From positions 1-64,000 of the forward strand of contig NZ_FOOW01000002.1 of the NCBI RefSeq assembly GCF_900113305.1: a DNA stretch of 64,000 nucleotides. Direction: 5' to 3'. This stretch comes from Prevotella sp. KH2C16 (GTDB lineage: Bacteria > Bacteroidota > Bacteroidia > Bacteroidales > Bacteroidaceae). Position 1 is the stretch's first letter, and every line of letters starts with the position of its first letter. Below, piece after piece: positions 26,472-36,142 of this stretch. The position numbers and the translations under genes were made by a program. The notes below the pieces were generated by a model, which searched no databases, had not been told where the DNA came from, and saw nothing but the letters and a program-made list of their open reading frames with translations.

Positions 26472-27620
26472 CTATTTTATACTGAACTTGAAGGCCGTAT
26501 GGCTCTCGTATCGCTCTCCGGGTTTCAGGTAGGGCGAGGGCCAGCCGGGCTTGTTGGGCGAGTCGGGATACTTCTGGCTCTCCAGACACACGGAGCACTG
26601 CTTAGGATAGGCGATGCCGTGCTTGCCCTTGACGGTTCCTGTGAGGAAGTTGCCCGTGTATACCTGTACTCCGGGCTCATCGGTGAACATCTCGAGGAGG
26701 ATTCCCGTGCCGGGCGCATAGAGCGATGCGGCCACCTGCGTGAAGTCGCCGTTGCCCTCCCGATAGGTGTTCAGGCACCAGTTATGGTCGTAGCCCATGG
26801 CGTTCCTGATTTGCGTGAAGGCCGAGTCGTTGATGGTTTCCTCGAGGGCATGCGGCCTGCGGAAGTCCATCGGCGTGCCCTCTACAGGTAGAATCTCGCC
26901 TGTCGTCATGAAGGTGGCATCCGCCGGGGTGAAGTTGTCGGCGTTGATGTAGAGCTCCTGTGCCGTTCCCGCCTCCGTCAGATTGCCCGTCAGGTTGAAG
27001 TAGGAGTGGTTGGTCATGTTGATGACGGTTTCCTTGTCGGTGGTGCCCTCATAGCGTATGTCAAGTGTATTGTCGCTTAGGAGGGTATAGGTAACCGTCG
27101 CCTTCACATTTCCAGGGAAGTTGTTGTCGCCGTCGGGCGAGTCCATGGTGAGCCGGAGCGTGCTGTCGTTCGGCTGCTCGGCTGCATACACCTGATACTG
27201 CCACCCCGAGGAGCCTCCGTGCAGGCAGTGCCCGTAGTTGTTCGTAGGCAGCTGGATTCTCTCTCCCGCAATGGTCAGCTGTCCCTTGTTGATGCGGTTG
27301 GCATAGCGTCCGATGGCCGCGCCGAAGTCGCTGGGCGAGTTCACGGAGTCGGCATACTGGGCCAGGTTGTCATAGCCGAGCACTACATCCGTGAGTTTCC
27401 CTTGCCTGTCGGGCACCATCAGAGAGACGATGCGCCCGCCGAAGTTGGTGATGCAGGCTTCCATTCCCTGCCGGTTGGTCAGCGTATACAGCTTCACAGG
27501 TTTGTCGTTGATGACGGAGTCGAATCTTGCGGCGTCGAGTCCAGACGCGGTTCTGTTGCCCGAGCAGGCTGCGAGCAGTATCATGCCCGCACAGAGAAAT
27601 AGGCTTTTCAAGTTGTTCAT
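26472..27620 (-). CDS. Lipoprotein aldose 1-epimerase
   Basis: This 382-residue mutarotase interconverts alpha and beta anomers of aldoses. A lipoprotein signal (ILLAACSGN, cysteine near residue 19) places it in the periplasm or outer envelope. GalM motifs include [31 protein letters not shown], and [10 protein letters not shown] with the catalytic histidine; the general-base glutamate lies near the C-terminus. A second, cytoplasmic paralogue is encoded at 41273-42361. Pairing with the GH51 enzyme suggests it prepares freed arabinose or galactose for import. Confidence 0.9.
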   Translation of the reverse strand: MNNLKSLFLCAGMILLAACSGNRTASGLDAARFDSVINDKPVKLYTLTNRQGMEACITNFGGRIVSLMVPDRQGKLTDVVLGYDNLAQYADSVNSPSDFGAAIGRYANRINKGQLTIAGERIQLPTNNYGHCLHGGSSGWQYQVYAAEQPNDSTLRLTMDSPDGDNNFPGNVKATVTYTLLSDNTLDIRYEGTTDKETVINMTNHSYFNLTGNLTEAGTAQELYINADNFTPADATFMTTGEILPVEGTPMDFRRPHALEETINDSAFTQIRNAMGYDHNWCLNTYREGNGDFTQVAASLYAPGTGILLEMFTDEPGVQVYTGNFLTGTVKGKHGIAYPKQCSVCLESQKYPDSPNKPGWPSPYLKPGERYESHTAFKFSIK

Positions 27621-27834
27621 ATACTGTGTGTCATTAAGGGAGTATTTTTCTTCTTCGCCGTAAATTTACTCATTTTTTCTAAGAAAAGGAAGGTTTTGGC
27701 AGGAAAAAATCGCGGCACGCGGTCATAAGCTTTATTTCCATCAGTCAAGAATGCGCGTTCCTGCTGATTTCCTACTGGTAGCAAGTTGATACGGCGAGGG
27801 GTGAAAGACACGGCGGGGGAGACGGTTCGGAAGA

Positions 27835-27917
27835 TTACCAACGGCTGGTAACGGCGTTACCAGCCGTTGGTAATCACATTACAAGCCGCGTGTAATCGTG
27901 TTACACGCGGCTTGTAA
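27835..27917. repeat. 22-base-period array B2 (4 units)
   Basis: Four 17-base units start at 27835, 27857, 27879 and 27901 with 5-base spacers. Units 1 and 2 (TTACCAACGGCTGGTAA and its exact complement) have TTACC/GGTAA ends. Units 3 and 4 (TTACAAGCCGCGTGTAA and its exact complement) have TTACA/TGTAA ends. The symmetric change of both ends preserves pairing. It lies between the start of the epimerase gene and the end of fecR (gap 27621-27995). Confidence 0.87.
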
Positions 27918-27995
27918 TTCCGTATCTTGCAACTTGCTCGCAGACCGCGGACCAAGGCAAGGGTTTGCGGATATGCCGGTCTTTAAGGCCGGAAA

Positions 27996-29006
27996 CTATG
28001 GGCAGGATTGTACCACCGTCTCTTTCGGCATTCCATAGAGCGTGATGTCAGAGCCTTTACGCTTGTATGTGAATGGTATGGAATAAGAGAGTGAGCTGAG
28101 CACGGAGTCTATTGTGAGATTGTGGCGTATGTATCCGGAGTAGGTGGAACGGCGGTCAATCCCTGCCGTTATGTCTATGCTCACTCCGTAGAGGCCTTCC
28201 AGCACATGGGCGATATCCCTGATCGACATGTTGCGGAACGGTATCATGCCGTCGTGCCATACTGCGTCAAGGGGTGCATAGACATTCATCACCTCAATGG
28301 TGTGGCGGGTCTTGTCGATGACGGCTTTCTGATTGGGCTGTATGACGATTTTTCCCTCGCCGTGGTTACCCGTTATCTCGAGCCGGCCTTCCAGCAGGCT
28401 CACTTCTTCCTGGTTGTCCTTACAGTGAGTGTTGAAGTTGAACACGGTGCCCAGGACGCGCGTGCTGACTCCGCGGCTGCTGACGATGAACGGCCGGTCG
28501 GGATTCTTGCTTACGCTGAACAGGGCTTCGCCCGAGAGCTCCACGCGGCGCTCGCCGTCGCCGAATGCCTCGGGATAGCTGATGGTGCCGTTCTTGTTGA
28601 GCCACACCTTGGTGCTGTCGGGCAGCGTGAGTTCCATCACCTTCGTGGCAGACGCAGTTACCTGAATCATCTCGGGGCGACTGTAGTAGTTCCATAGAGC
28701 GATGGTGCCTCCTATCAGGACAAGCAGCCCTATGGCTGCATAGCGCAGGATGCTTAAATGGCGGGTCGTAGTGCGGTGTGCCTCGTAGCGGTGGATTTCG
28801 CTGAAGAGCCCTGCCTCCGCCTTGTCAAGGGCTTTCTCGGAAAGGGGCCGGCGACCTTTGCCTTGGCGATAGAGGTGTTCCGCCCTGAAGAGCGCGTCTT
28901 CGTTTTCGGGTGCCTCTTTGAGCCATTCGTGCAGAAGGCTGAGCTCCTTGTCAGAGCATTTTCCCAATATATAGTCCTTGATGAGCTTATAGTTGATATC
29001 CTTCAT
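27996..29006 (-). CDS. FecR-family anti-sigma factor
   Basis: This 336-residue inner-membrane regulator holds an ECF sigma factor inactive until a SusC-type transporter signals substrate. The cytoplasmic N-terminal domain (about 1-80) has the EDALFRAEHLY helix typical of the family. One membrane helix follows near residues 88-106 (YAAIGLLVLIGGTIALW). The periplasmic FecR domain (about 115-215) contains VWLNKNGTISYPEAFGDGER, and a DUF4974-like C-terminal domain interacts with the transporter's STN domain. It follows the sigma gene on the same strand, and the SusC is divergent. Confidence 0.93.
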   Translation of the reverse strand: MKDINYKLIKDYILGKCSDKELSLLHEWLKEAPENEDALFRAEHLYRQGKGRRPLSEKALDKAEAGLFSEIHRYEAHRTTTRHLSILRYAAIGLLVLIGGTIALWNYYSRPEMIQVTASATKVMELTLPDSTKVWLNKNGTISYPEAFGDGERRVELSGEALFSVSKNPDRPFIVSSRGVSTRVLGTVFNFNTHCKDNQEEVSLLEGRLEITGNHGEGKIVIQPNQKAVIDKTRHTIEVMNVYAPLDAVWHDGMIPFRNMSIRDIAHVLEGLYGVSIDITAGIDRRSTYSGYIRHNLTIDSVLSSLSYSIPFTYKRKGSDITLYGMPKETVVQSCP

Positions 29007-29100
29007 TCGTGTCTTGTTTGTTATATTTTTTCTCTTACTTCATTATTAAAAAAACAATTGTCGGACAAAAATAGCTTACTTCTAAAAATATAAAATATGT

Positions 29101-29631
29101 TTATTTGTGTTTCAGATGAGACAAGTGGCTGCGCAGAAGCTTCAGTGCCTTGTAGATGTGTGCGTCTACCGTCCGTACTGATACCCCCATTACATCGGCT
29201 ATCTCCTTGTTTTTCATCTCGTGCAGGTAGCTCATGACAAAGGCTTGCCGACACTTTTCAGGCAGCTTCTGGATGGCCGTCTCTATCAGTCCGTGCAACT
29301 CTTGATTCTCTATGGCTTGCATTACATCGTTATGATCAGGGCTGTAGAATTTCATCCTGCGGGTCTCTATGTCTTGCAATATCTGTGAATGCCCCTTGAC
29401 AATGGCCTGATGCTTCAGGCTGTTCAAGGCTCGGTTGTAGACGGCACGGTACAGGAAAGCCTTGAGATGGTTGTCGTCGGTCAGGGTGTCGCGGCGTTTC
29501 CATAGCTCTACGAAAGACTCTTGAACAATGTCTTTCATCTCGTCTTCGTCCACTAACTGTAGTGCATAATAAGCCATACGGGGATATAATTCCCTGAATA
29601 TCAGCCTAAATTCATCTTCAGTAATGCTCAT
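29101..29631 (-). CDS. ECF RNA polymerase sigma factor
   Basis: This 176-residue sigma-70 family protein has region 2 at about 20-85 (KDIVQESFVELWKRRD for core and -10 contact) and region 4 at about 115-170 (VMSYLHEMKNKEIADVMGVS, then RTVDAHIYKALKLLR). It lacks regions 1 and 3, as expected for the ECF group. Together with the FecR protein and the STN-bearing SusC it forms a trans-envelope switch for this glycan locus. Its own promoter is a housekeeping type (TACCTTTG at 29694-29701). Confidence 0.95.
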   Translation of the reverse strand: MSITEDEFRLIFRELYPRMAYYALQLVDEDEMKDIVQESFVELWKRRDTLTDDNHLKAFLYRAVYNRALNSLKHQAIVKGHSQILQDIETRRMKFYSPDHNDVMQAIENQELHGLIETAIQKLPEKCRQAFVMSYLHEMKNKEIADVMGVSVRTVDAHIYKALKLLRSHLSHLKHK

Positions 29632-29693
29632 CTATATCACTTTCTTTTAATAATAAGTTTGCTTCACGCTCTTCATGCTTTTCTTTTTTAAGG

Positions 29694-29701
29694 CAAAGGT
29701 A
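29694..29701 (-). promoter_or_regulatory. -7 element of the ECF sigma gene
   Basis: TACCTTTG followed by C on the minus strand leaves a leader of about 55 bases before the start at 29631. No ideal -33 element is visible. Confidence 0.45.
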
Positions 29702-29914
29702 ACATCAGGCAACAAACCCTCATGGATGAGTCTAAAGCAAATCTAATTATCAAAAATACGCTTTTTAAATTATATTTATCGAAAACATCGCTTTTATTTT
29801 ACTTTATTTAACATTGTGCGGATTTCTTTTCGGATATTGTCTGAACTGTTATTTTAAGGAAGAAAAATATTTTTTAAAATAAAGTGAGTTATACTAAGTA
29901 ATTTTGTGAGTTGG

Positions 29915-29948
29915 TTTGTTATAACCAATGAATAGCAGGCTAAATTTG
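29915..29948 (+). promoter_or_regulatory. Possible promoter of the susC operon
   Basis: TTTG at 29915-29918, a 22-base spacer and TAAATTTG at 29941-29948 resemble a housekeeping promoter 42 bases before the susC start. The gap from 29632 to 29990 is very AT-rich and must also hold any ECF-dependent promoter, which I cannot recognise. Confidence 0.4.
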
Positions 29949-29990
29949 CTAAATTAAATAACTTAAACATTAAATTATTCATTCCAAATC

Positions 29991-32900
29991 ATGGACAAGA
30001 AACACTATGGACACGGCTTGGCGCTATGCACGGCTTTTATAGTACTCTTTCTCCTATGCATGCCTGTTCATCGGGCATCGGCTCAGGTGAATTTGTCGAC
30101 CAAGCGCGCTAAGTTAGAGACAGTGATCAACCAACTTAAGTCAAAGACCAAGTATCGTTTCTTTTATAACGACGACTTGGCGAAAGTGGAAGTGAACGAG
30201 GTGAAGGCGCAGAACGAGCCGATGAAGGCCGTGCTTGACAAGCTCTTTGCCGGCACGGGTATTTCCTATAAGATCGTGGACAATGTGGTCTACCTCTCTA
30301 AGGAAGGAACTTCGGCTCAGACCGGCAAGGCTCCGGCGCAAAAGTCGGCAGGCCCCCGTACCATTACCGGAACGATAACCGATGCAAACGGCGAGCCGCT
30401 CATCGGCGTGAGCGTCATGGTGAAAGGCACCTCGCAGGGAGCCATCACCGATATTGACGGACGGTATTCTTTTACTACGGAGGCGGCTAATCCCACATTG
30501 GTTTACTCTTATATCGGCTACGGAACGCAGGAGGTGAGTTTGCAGGGACGCAACAAGGTGGACCTCGTGATGCGCGAGGAAGCCCACACGCTGAGCGATG
30601 TCGTGGTTACCGCCCTTGGTATCAAGCGTTCGGAGAAGGCATTGAGCTATAATGTACAGAAAATCGGCGGCGAAGATGTGAATACGGTCAAGAACGCTAA
30701 CTTCATGAATTCGCTCTCTGGAAAAGTAGCCGGCGTTAACATCAATGCCTCTGCAGCAGGCATGGGCGGCGCAGCGCGTGTGGTTATGCGCGGTCCGAAG
30801 TCCATTACACAGAGCAATGGTGCGCTCTATGTAATTGATGGTGTTCCTGTTACAAATACCAGCCAGGGCGAGATAACCAATTCCCGCTATGCCAGCCAGC
30901 CTGGTTCGGAAGGTATTGCGGATGTGAATCCCGAAGACATAGAAAGCATCAGCGTACTTAGCGGGCCTGCTGCCGCTGCTCTCTATGGATCGGCTGCCGC
31001 TCAAGGTGTCATCATGATTACGACTAAGAAAGGTAAGGAAGGAAAGATATCGGTAGTGGTTTCCAATAGCAGCCAGTTCACCAATCCTTTCGTTATGCCG
31101 GAGTTCCAGAATTCTTATGTCAACCGTCAGAACGAGGTGGCCTCTTGGGGATCAAAGGTGGCTTCACCGTTTGGCGACTATAATCCGAAGGATTTCTTCA
31201 ATACAGGTACTAATATCCAGAACAATGTCTCATTAACGGTAGGTTCCGACAAAAACCAAACTTACCTTTCGGTAGGTACAACCAATGCCAAGGGTATTAT
31301 TCCCAATAATACATACAATCGATACAACTTCACATTCAGAAACACAACTCATTTTCTGGACGACAAACTGACTTTTGACTTCGGGTTCAACTACATTTTA
31401 GAGAACGACCGTAACTTGACGGCTCAGGGTGAATACTTCAACCCGCTGACGGCAGTCTATCTCTTCCCGCGAGGAGAGAGCTTTGATGCTGTGCGCACCT
31501 ATGAACTGTGGGATCCCACGCGTCTTATCTATGTACAGAACTGGAATTTCGGTGATGCCCTGAGCATGCAGAATCCTTATTGGGTGGCTCACCGCATGAA
31601 TCGCACGAACAAGAAAGGGCGCTATATGGTAAACGCCAGCCTGAAATATCAGGTGCTCGATTGGCTCGATGTTACCGGTCGTCTGCGCTGGGACGACGCT
31701 GCTACAAAGCAGGAGGACAAGCGCTATGCATCGACCATCAATCTTTTCGCGCACTCTCCCTACGGATTCTATGGATACGATAAGATTAACGACCAGAGCC
31801 TTTATGGCGACTTGATGGCCAATATTAACAAATCATGGGAGGATTTCAGCATCGGTGCCAATATCGGTGCTTCATTCTCGCGCACAAAATATGATGTTAC
31901 AGGCTTCCAAGGCGGCTTGAAAGCTCCTTCAAACCTGTTTACTCCAAATGCTATCGACTATAGTCAGGTAACCAACGACAACCGTCCGATCTTCGACTTG
32001 AACAAGCACTATATCAATTCGCTGTTTGCCAATGTGGAATTGGGATGGAAGAGCATGCTCTATCTGACTCTGACCGGGCGTAACGACTGGGACTCTGCTC
32101 TTGACAATACAGCCAAAAGCTCTTTCTTCTATCCTTCGGTAGGTCTGTCGGCAGTGATTTCGCAGATGGCCCAGCTGCCTAAGTTCATCAACTATTTGAA
32201 GGTGCGCGCTTCTTGGGCAAGTGTAGGCTCAGCCATCAAGCCAAACATATCTTCTCTGTGGCGTTATAAATATACCCCGTCTTCAGGCACATATGGTACG
32301 GTTACCTATAAGTTCCCGGATACCTTCTATCCTGAGCGTACCAATTCTTGGGAGGCCGGCCTTACGGCTCGTTTTTTCAATAATGCATTGAGCTTGGATG
32401 TAACACTCTATCAAAGTAATACGAAAAATCAAACCTTCTTGCGCTCCATTACGGCGGGTGGTGGCTACAATCAGGAGTATATCCAGACTGGTAATGTGCG
32501 CAACCACGGTATAGAGCTGTCGCTCGGCTACAACCATAACTGGGGCGACTTTGGCTGGAACACCTCCTTTACTTATAGTGCAAACCGCAACAAGATCATC
32601 AACCTGCTTGACGATCCGAAAGAGGTGCTCAACATGGGCGGCCTGAACGGCATCGAGATCATTCTGAAGAAGGGTGGCACGATGGGTGATGTCTATACGA
32701 CGAGTGATTTTAAACGCGATGCTGACGGGAACATTGCTTTGAGTGGAAGTAACAATGTTATGCAGGAGAGCCTCTCTAATCCGGTCTATCGTGGGTCGGT
32801 ATTGCCGAAGGGTAATATTGGTTTCTCTAATGATTTTACTTACAAGGGCTTCAATCTGGGATTCCTTATCACAGCGCGTTTCGGAGGAATCGTGATGAGC

Positions 32901-33293
32901 CAGACACAGGCTATTCTCGACCAGTACGGTGTATCAAAAGCCTCGGCCGATGCACGCGATAATGGAGGAGTTTCCGTTAATAGCGGGAAAGTAGATGCCG
33001 AAGGCTATTACTCCGTGGTTGGCGGTAGTAATCCTATCTGGTCGGAGTATATCTATAGTGCCACAAACGCTCGCTTGCAGGAGGCACATCTTAGTTATAC
33101 ATTCCCAAGTACTCTGTTGAAGAAGGTGCAGCTTACGCTCGGCCTTACTGCCCATAATTTGTTCATGATCTACAACAAAGCACCGTTTGACCCGGAGACT
33201 ACGGCCTCTACAGGCACCTATTATCAGGGCTTCGACTACTTTATGCAGCCAAGTTTGCGCTCTCTGGGCTTTAATGTAAATCTGAAATTCTAA
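29991..33293 (+). CDS. SusC/RagA-type TonB-dependent transporter with STN domain
   Basis: This 1,100-residue outer-membrane porin imports oligosaccharides with its SusD partner. After a signal peptide comes an STN domain (about 33-103) that contacts the anti-sigma factor. A CarboxypepD_reg-like domain follows (about 120-195, GEPLIGVSVMVKGTSQGAI), then the plug with the MRGPKSITQSNGALYVIDG signature, and the beta-barrel ending in an aromatic strand (LGFNVNLKF). Presence of the STN domain fits regulation by the divergent ECF/FecR pair. The susD gene follows 26 bases later. Substrate is inferred from the GH18 downstream. Confidence 0.96.
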   Translation: MDKKHYGHGLALCTAFIVLFLLCMPVHRASAQVNLSTKRAKLETVINQLKSKTKYRFFYNDDLAKVEVNEVKAQNEPMKAVLDKLFAGTGISYKIVDNVVYLSKEGTSAQTGKAPAQKSAGPRTITGTITDANGEPLIGVSVMVKGTSQGAITDIDGRYSFTTEAANPTLVYSYIGYGTQEVSLQGRNKVDLVMREEAHTLSDVVVTALGIKRSEKALSYNVQKIGGEDVNTVKNANFMNSLSGKVAGVNINASAAGMGGAARVVMRGPKSITQSNGALYVIDGVPVTNTSQGEITNSRYASQPGSEGIADVNPEDIESISVLSGPAAAALYGSAAAQGVIMITTKKGKEGKISVVVSNSSQFTNPFVMPEFQNSYVNRQNEVASWGSKVASPFGDYNPKDFFNTGTNIQNNVSLTVGSDKNQTYLSVGTTNAKGIIPNNTYNRYNFTFRNTTHFLDDKLTFDFGFNYILENDRNLTAQGEYFNPLTAVYLFPRGESFDAVRTYELWDPTRLIYVQNWNFGDALSMQNPYWVAHRMNRTNKKGRYMVNASLKYQVLDWLDVTGRLRWDDAATKQEDKRYASTINLFAHSPYGFYGYDKINDQSLYGDLMANINKSWEDFSIGANIGASFSRTKYDVTGFQGGLKAPSNLFTPNAIDYSQVTNDNRPIFDLNKHYINSLFANVELGWKSMLYLTLTGRNDWDSALDNTAKSSFFYPSVGLSAVISQMAQLPKFINYLKVRASWASVGSAIKPNISSLWRYKYTPSSGTYGTVTYKFPDTFYPERTNSWEAGLTARFFNNALSLDVTLYQSNTKNQTFLRSITAGGGYNQEYIQTGNVRNHGIELSLGYNHNWGDFGWNTSFTYSANRNKIINLLDDPKEVLNMGGLNGIEIILKKGGTMGDVYTTSDFKRDADGNIALSGSNNVMQESLSNPVYRGSVLPKGNIGFSNDFTYKGFNLGFLITARFGGIVMSQTQAILDQYGVSKASADARDNGGVSVNSGKVDAEGYYSVVGGSNPIWSEYIYSATNARLQEAHLSYTFPSTLLKKVQLTLGLTAHNLFMIYNKAPFDPETTASTGTYYQGFDYFMQPSLRSLGFNVNLKF

Positions 33294-33319
33294 ATATCAC
33301 TATAAATAATTAAGGACAA

Positions 33320-34897
33320 ATGATTAAGAAATATATTTCCAAGGTTGCCTTACTGGGTGTTACCGTAGTAAATTTATTCGGGATGGCATCCTGCACCGCA
33401 GGTTTTGAGGAGGCTAACCGCCCGGGCAGCTCCGCATCGGCAGAGGAATTGGGAAGAGATAATTATACTATTGGGTCATTCCTCGTACAAATGCAGAATG
33501 CCGTGTTCCCTGAGCAGGAAAATGATTTCCAGATGGATTATGATCTGATTGGGAATTATCTGGCTCGCTATATGACTTATACCCAAAATGGATGGAATGG
33601 AGCCAACTTCGTTACGATGAACGCTCCGGTAAACTGGGTACGCTATCCCTTTAAGTCGCTTACTCCGAAGTTTACTTCTGCCTTCAATGATATTGTTCGC
33701 CTCTGTAACGGAAAGAAAGACCTCAATTATGCCTGGGCACTAATCTTGCGTGCCCATGGGTATCTTACGATGACAGATATGTATGGACCTTTCCCCATTG
33801 GAGCTGTAGAAGGTGATGAGAACGCCTATTCTTCTCAGAAGGATATTTATACTCATCTCATAGCCGACCTTGATGAGGCTTTGGCCATTTTAAAGACTTC
33901 GGTAAATGGAGAGTCTTTTACGGCCAACCAGAATTATGACAAAGTTTATGGCGGAAAATTCGCGAAGTGGATGAGATTTGCTAATTCGCTGAAGCTTCGT
34001 ATGGCTATCCGCATGAGTGGAGTCGATCCTGCAACCGCAAAGAAAGTAGGAGAAGAGGCCGTAGCGGCAGGAGTTATCGAAGATAATGATGACAATCTGG
34101 CAATCAGCTACACGCCGCATGGACTCTATAAGACTTCTGTGGAATGGGGAGACAGCCGTGCTTGTGCTGATATAGAGAGCTTCATGAATGGTTACGAAGA
34201 CCCCCGTATTGGTAAATACTTCAAGGAAGCTGCCGAGCATCCTTCAGGATTCAGGCCCATCATAGGATGTCGTGCCGGAGCCAAAATAGGCAATAAGTCG
34301 GTAGCCGTTCCTCTCTATTCTGCTGCCAATGTAGCAAATGCCACTAAGGGTATTTGGCTTACTGCAGCCGAGATGTGGTTCTGCCGTGCTGAAGGTGCAC
34401 TCATCGGTTGGCAGAACATGGGAGAGGGAAATTCAGTCGGTAGCCTTTATAATAAGGCTATAGCCACATCTTTCAAGCAATGGGAGGCTGGGGATGCTAC
34501 ATCCTATATTAATAATAGCTGGAGTATCCAAGCTGATTATACTGATGCTCAGGGCGGCTTTGGACACTATGCTCCGCATGTAAGTAATATTACTGTAAAG
34601 TGGGAAGACAATGTTTCCATCGAGCAGAAAATGGAGCGCCTTATCACGCAAAAATGGATAGCACTTTTCCCTTGTGGGCAAGAGGGATGGAGTGAACTGC
34701 GCCGTACAGGCTATCCGGAGGTATTTGCTGTAGATCAGACGACTGCTTACTCTGTCAAAGTGCCTAACCGCATACCTTTCGCAGATACTGAAAAGACTGA
34801 AAATGCTACAAATCTTGAGAAAGCCCGCCAGATGCTCGGCGGTCCCGACAATTATGTAACACCTATGTGGTGGCAGAAAAAGTGGTGGCAGAATTAA
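33320..34897 (+). CDS. SusD/RagB-family glycan-binding lipoprotein
   Basis: This 525-residue surface lipoprotein caps the SusC porin and binds glycan. The lipobox-like GMASC lies near residue 26. The TPR-rich architecture shows KDLNYAWALILRAHGYLTMTD and GGKFAKWMRFANSLKLRMAI. The C-terminal half contains TQKWIALFPCGQEGWSELRR, a conserved SusD motif. It lies between susC and the GH18 gene in a continuous operon. The ligand-binding residues cannot be read from sequence. Confidence 0.94.
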   Translation: MIKKYISKVALLGVTVVNLFGMASCTAGFEEANRPGSSASAEELGRDNYTIGSFLVQMQNAVFPEQENDFQMDYDLIGNYLARYMTYTQNGWNGANFVTMNAPVNWVRYPFKSLTPKFTSAFNDIVRLCNGKKDLNYAWALILRAHGYLTMTDMYGPFPIGAVEGDENAYSSQKDIYTHLIADLDEALAILKTSVNGESFTANQNYDKVYGGKFAKWMRFANSLKLRMAIRMSGVDPATAKKVGEEAVAAGVIEDNDDNLAISYTPHGLYKTSVEWGDSRACADIESFMNGYEDPRIGKYFKEAAEHPSGFRPIIGCRAGAKIGNKSVAVPLYSAANVANATKGIWLTAAEMWFCRAEGALIGWQNMGEGNSVGSLYNKAIATSFKQWEAGDATSYINNSWSIQADYTDAQGGFGHYAPHVSNITVKWEDNVSIEQKMERLITQKWIALFPCGQEGWSELRRTGYPEVFAVDQTTAYSVKVPNRIPFADTEKTENATNLEKARQMLGGPDNYVTPMWWQKKWWQN

Positions 34898-34929
34898 GGT
34901 CAACATCTATCAACAACTAAAAGATTTTT

Positions 34930-36123
34930 ATGAAAATGAAAAATATATTTAAGTCGATTCTCTTCGTAATAGGTGCTGTTATGGGCATGGCCTCTTGCAG
35001 CGACTGGACAGATATGGAAACACAGAACCCCAGCGATCTGACGGCAAATATTAGAAGCGAAGCTTATTATGCCCAGCTTCGCGATTATAAGAAGAGTGAT
35101 CATCCTGTAGCCTTTGGCTGGTTTGGTGGTTGGGCAGGACGCGATGCCTCATTAGAAAAGTCTTTGTCCGGGCTGCCTGATAGTGTAGACTTCGTGTCGT
35201 TATGGGGTAACTTCAAGAATCTTACCCAAGCACAGAAAGAAGACCTTGAGTATGTGCAGAAAGTAAAGGGTACTAAAGTGCTTATTTGTTGGCAGGTGCA
35301 TGATATCGGCGACCAGCTGACGCCTGATATGCCAGAAGGTTGGGCAGAACAGAATCCCGGTAAAGATTGGCGGCATGAGTTTTGGGGATGGGGCGATAGC
35401 AAGGAAGAAAAGCTTGCCGCAACCGAGAAATATGCCAAGGCCATTCTTGACACGATAAACAAGTATAATTACGATGGCTTTGATATTGATGCGGAGTACG
35501 GACTTGCTCAGATTGGATTTACTGCCAAAGAGGAGCTATGGCGGAATGAAGGCTGTATGGACAAGTTTGTCGAGACACTTGCCGCAGAGCTCGGCCCACA
35601 CTCAGGTACTGACAAAATGCTTGTCGTAGATGGGAAGCCTGAGGACTTTGATACTAAATATGCCGACTATTTCAATTATTTCATTTTGCAGGCTTACGAT
35701 TCCGATAACTTCCTTGCTCGTCCTCGGAATACCCAGGCTCGGTTTGATCGGCAATTGTCCTACTGGAAGAGTGTGTTAACTCCGGAGCAGCTGGCCCGCA
35801 AGATTATCATCACTTGTAATTATGAGAATGGTGGTAATATTACAAACTATTCTTATATCATGGCAGAGGGAATGGAAAATGAGCATCTGTATGACGGACT
35901 GCTTCCCAAGGAATTCATGACATGGCAGAAAGATAATAAAAGATGGGTTGCCCGGGTTTCGGCTGCCTTTGCCCTCTTCAATCCTGTTTTTGACGGGAAA
36001 ACCTATCGTAAAGGAGGTATGGGAACCTATCACATGGAATATGAATACAAGGCTGATGGTACCATCAATACCTATCCTAACCTGCGTATGGCCATCCAGA
36101 TAATGAATCCTACCAATAAATAA
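34930..36123 (+). CDS. GH18 lipoprotein, endo-beta-N-acetylglucosaminidase-like
   Basis: This 397-residue surface lipoprotein has a lipobox ending GMASC at residue 23. The GH18 catalytic motif D-G-x-D-x-D-x-E is intact as DGFDIDAE at residues 182-189, with E189 as acid. The barrel strand VSLWGNFKNLT and the later YFILQAYD segment fit the branch that cleaves the chitobiose core of N-glycans (EndoF/ENGase-like) more than chitinases. The position after susC/susD and before two DUF1735-like proteins is the order of N-glycan loci in Bacteroides. It probably releases glycans from host glycoproteins on the cell surface. Chitin or bacterial-wall substrates remain possible. Confidence 0.85.
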   Translation: MKMKNIFKSILFVIGAVMGMASCSDWTDMETQNPSDLTANIRSEAYYAQLRDYKKSDHPVAFGWFGGWAGRDASLEKSLSGLPDSVDFVSLWGNFKNLTQAQKEDLEYVQKVKGTKVLICWQVHDIGDQLTPDMPEGWAEQNPGKDWRHEFWGWGDSKEEKLAATEKYAKAILDTINKYNYDGFDIDAEYGLAQIGFTAKEELWRNEGCMDKFVETLAAELGPHSGTDKMLVVDGKPEDFDTKYADYFNYFILQAYDSDNFLARPRNTQARFDRQLSYWKSVLTPEQLARKIIITCNYENGGNITNYSYIMAEGMENEHLYDGLLPKEFMTWQKDNKRWVARVSAAFALFNPVFDGKTYRKGGMGTYHMEYEYKADGTINTYPNLRMAIQIMNPTNK

Positions 36124-36142
36124 CTTAAATACAAGTAAGAAA

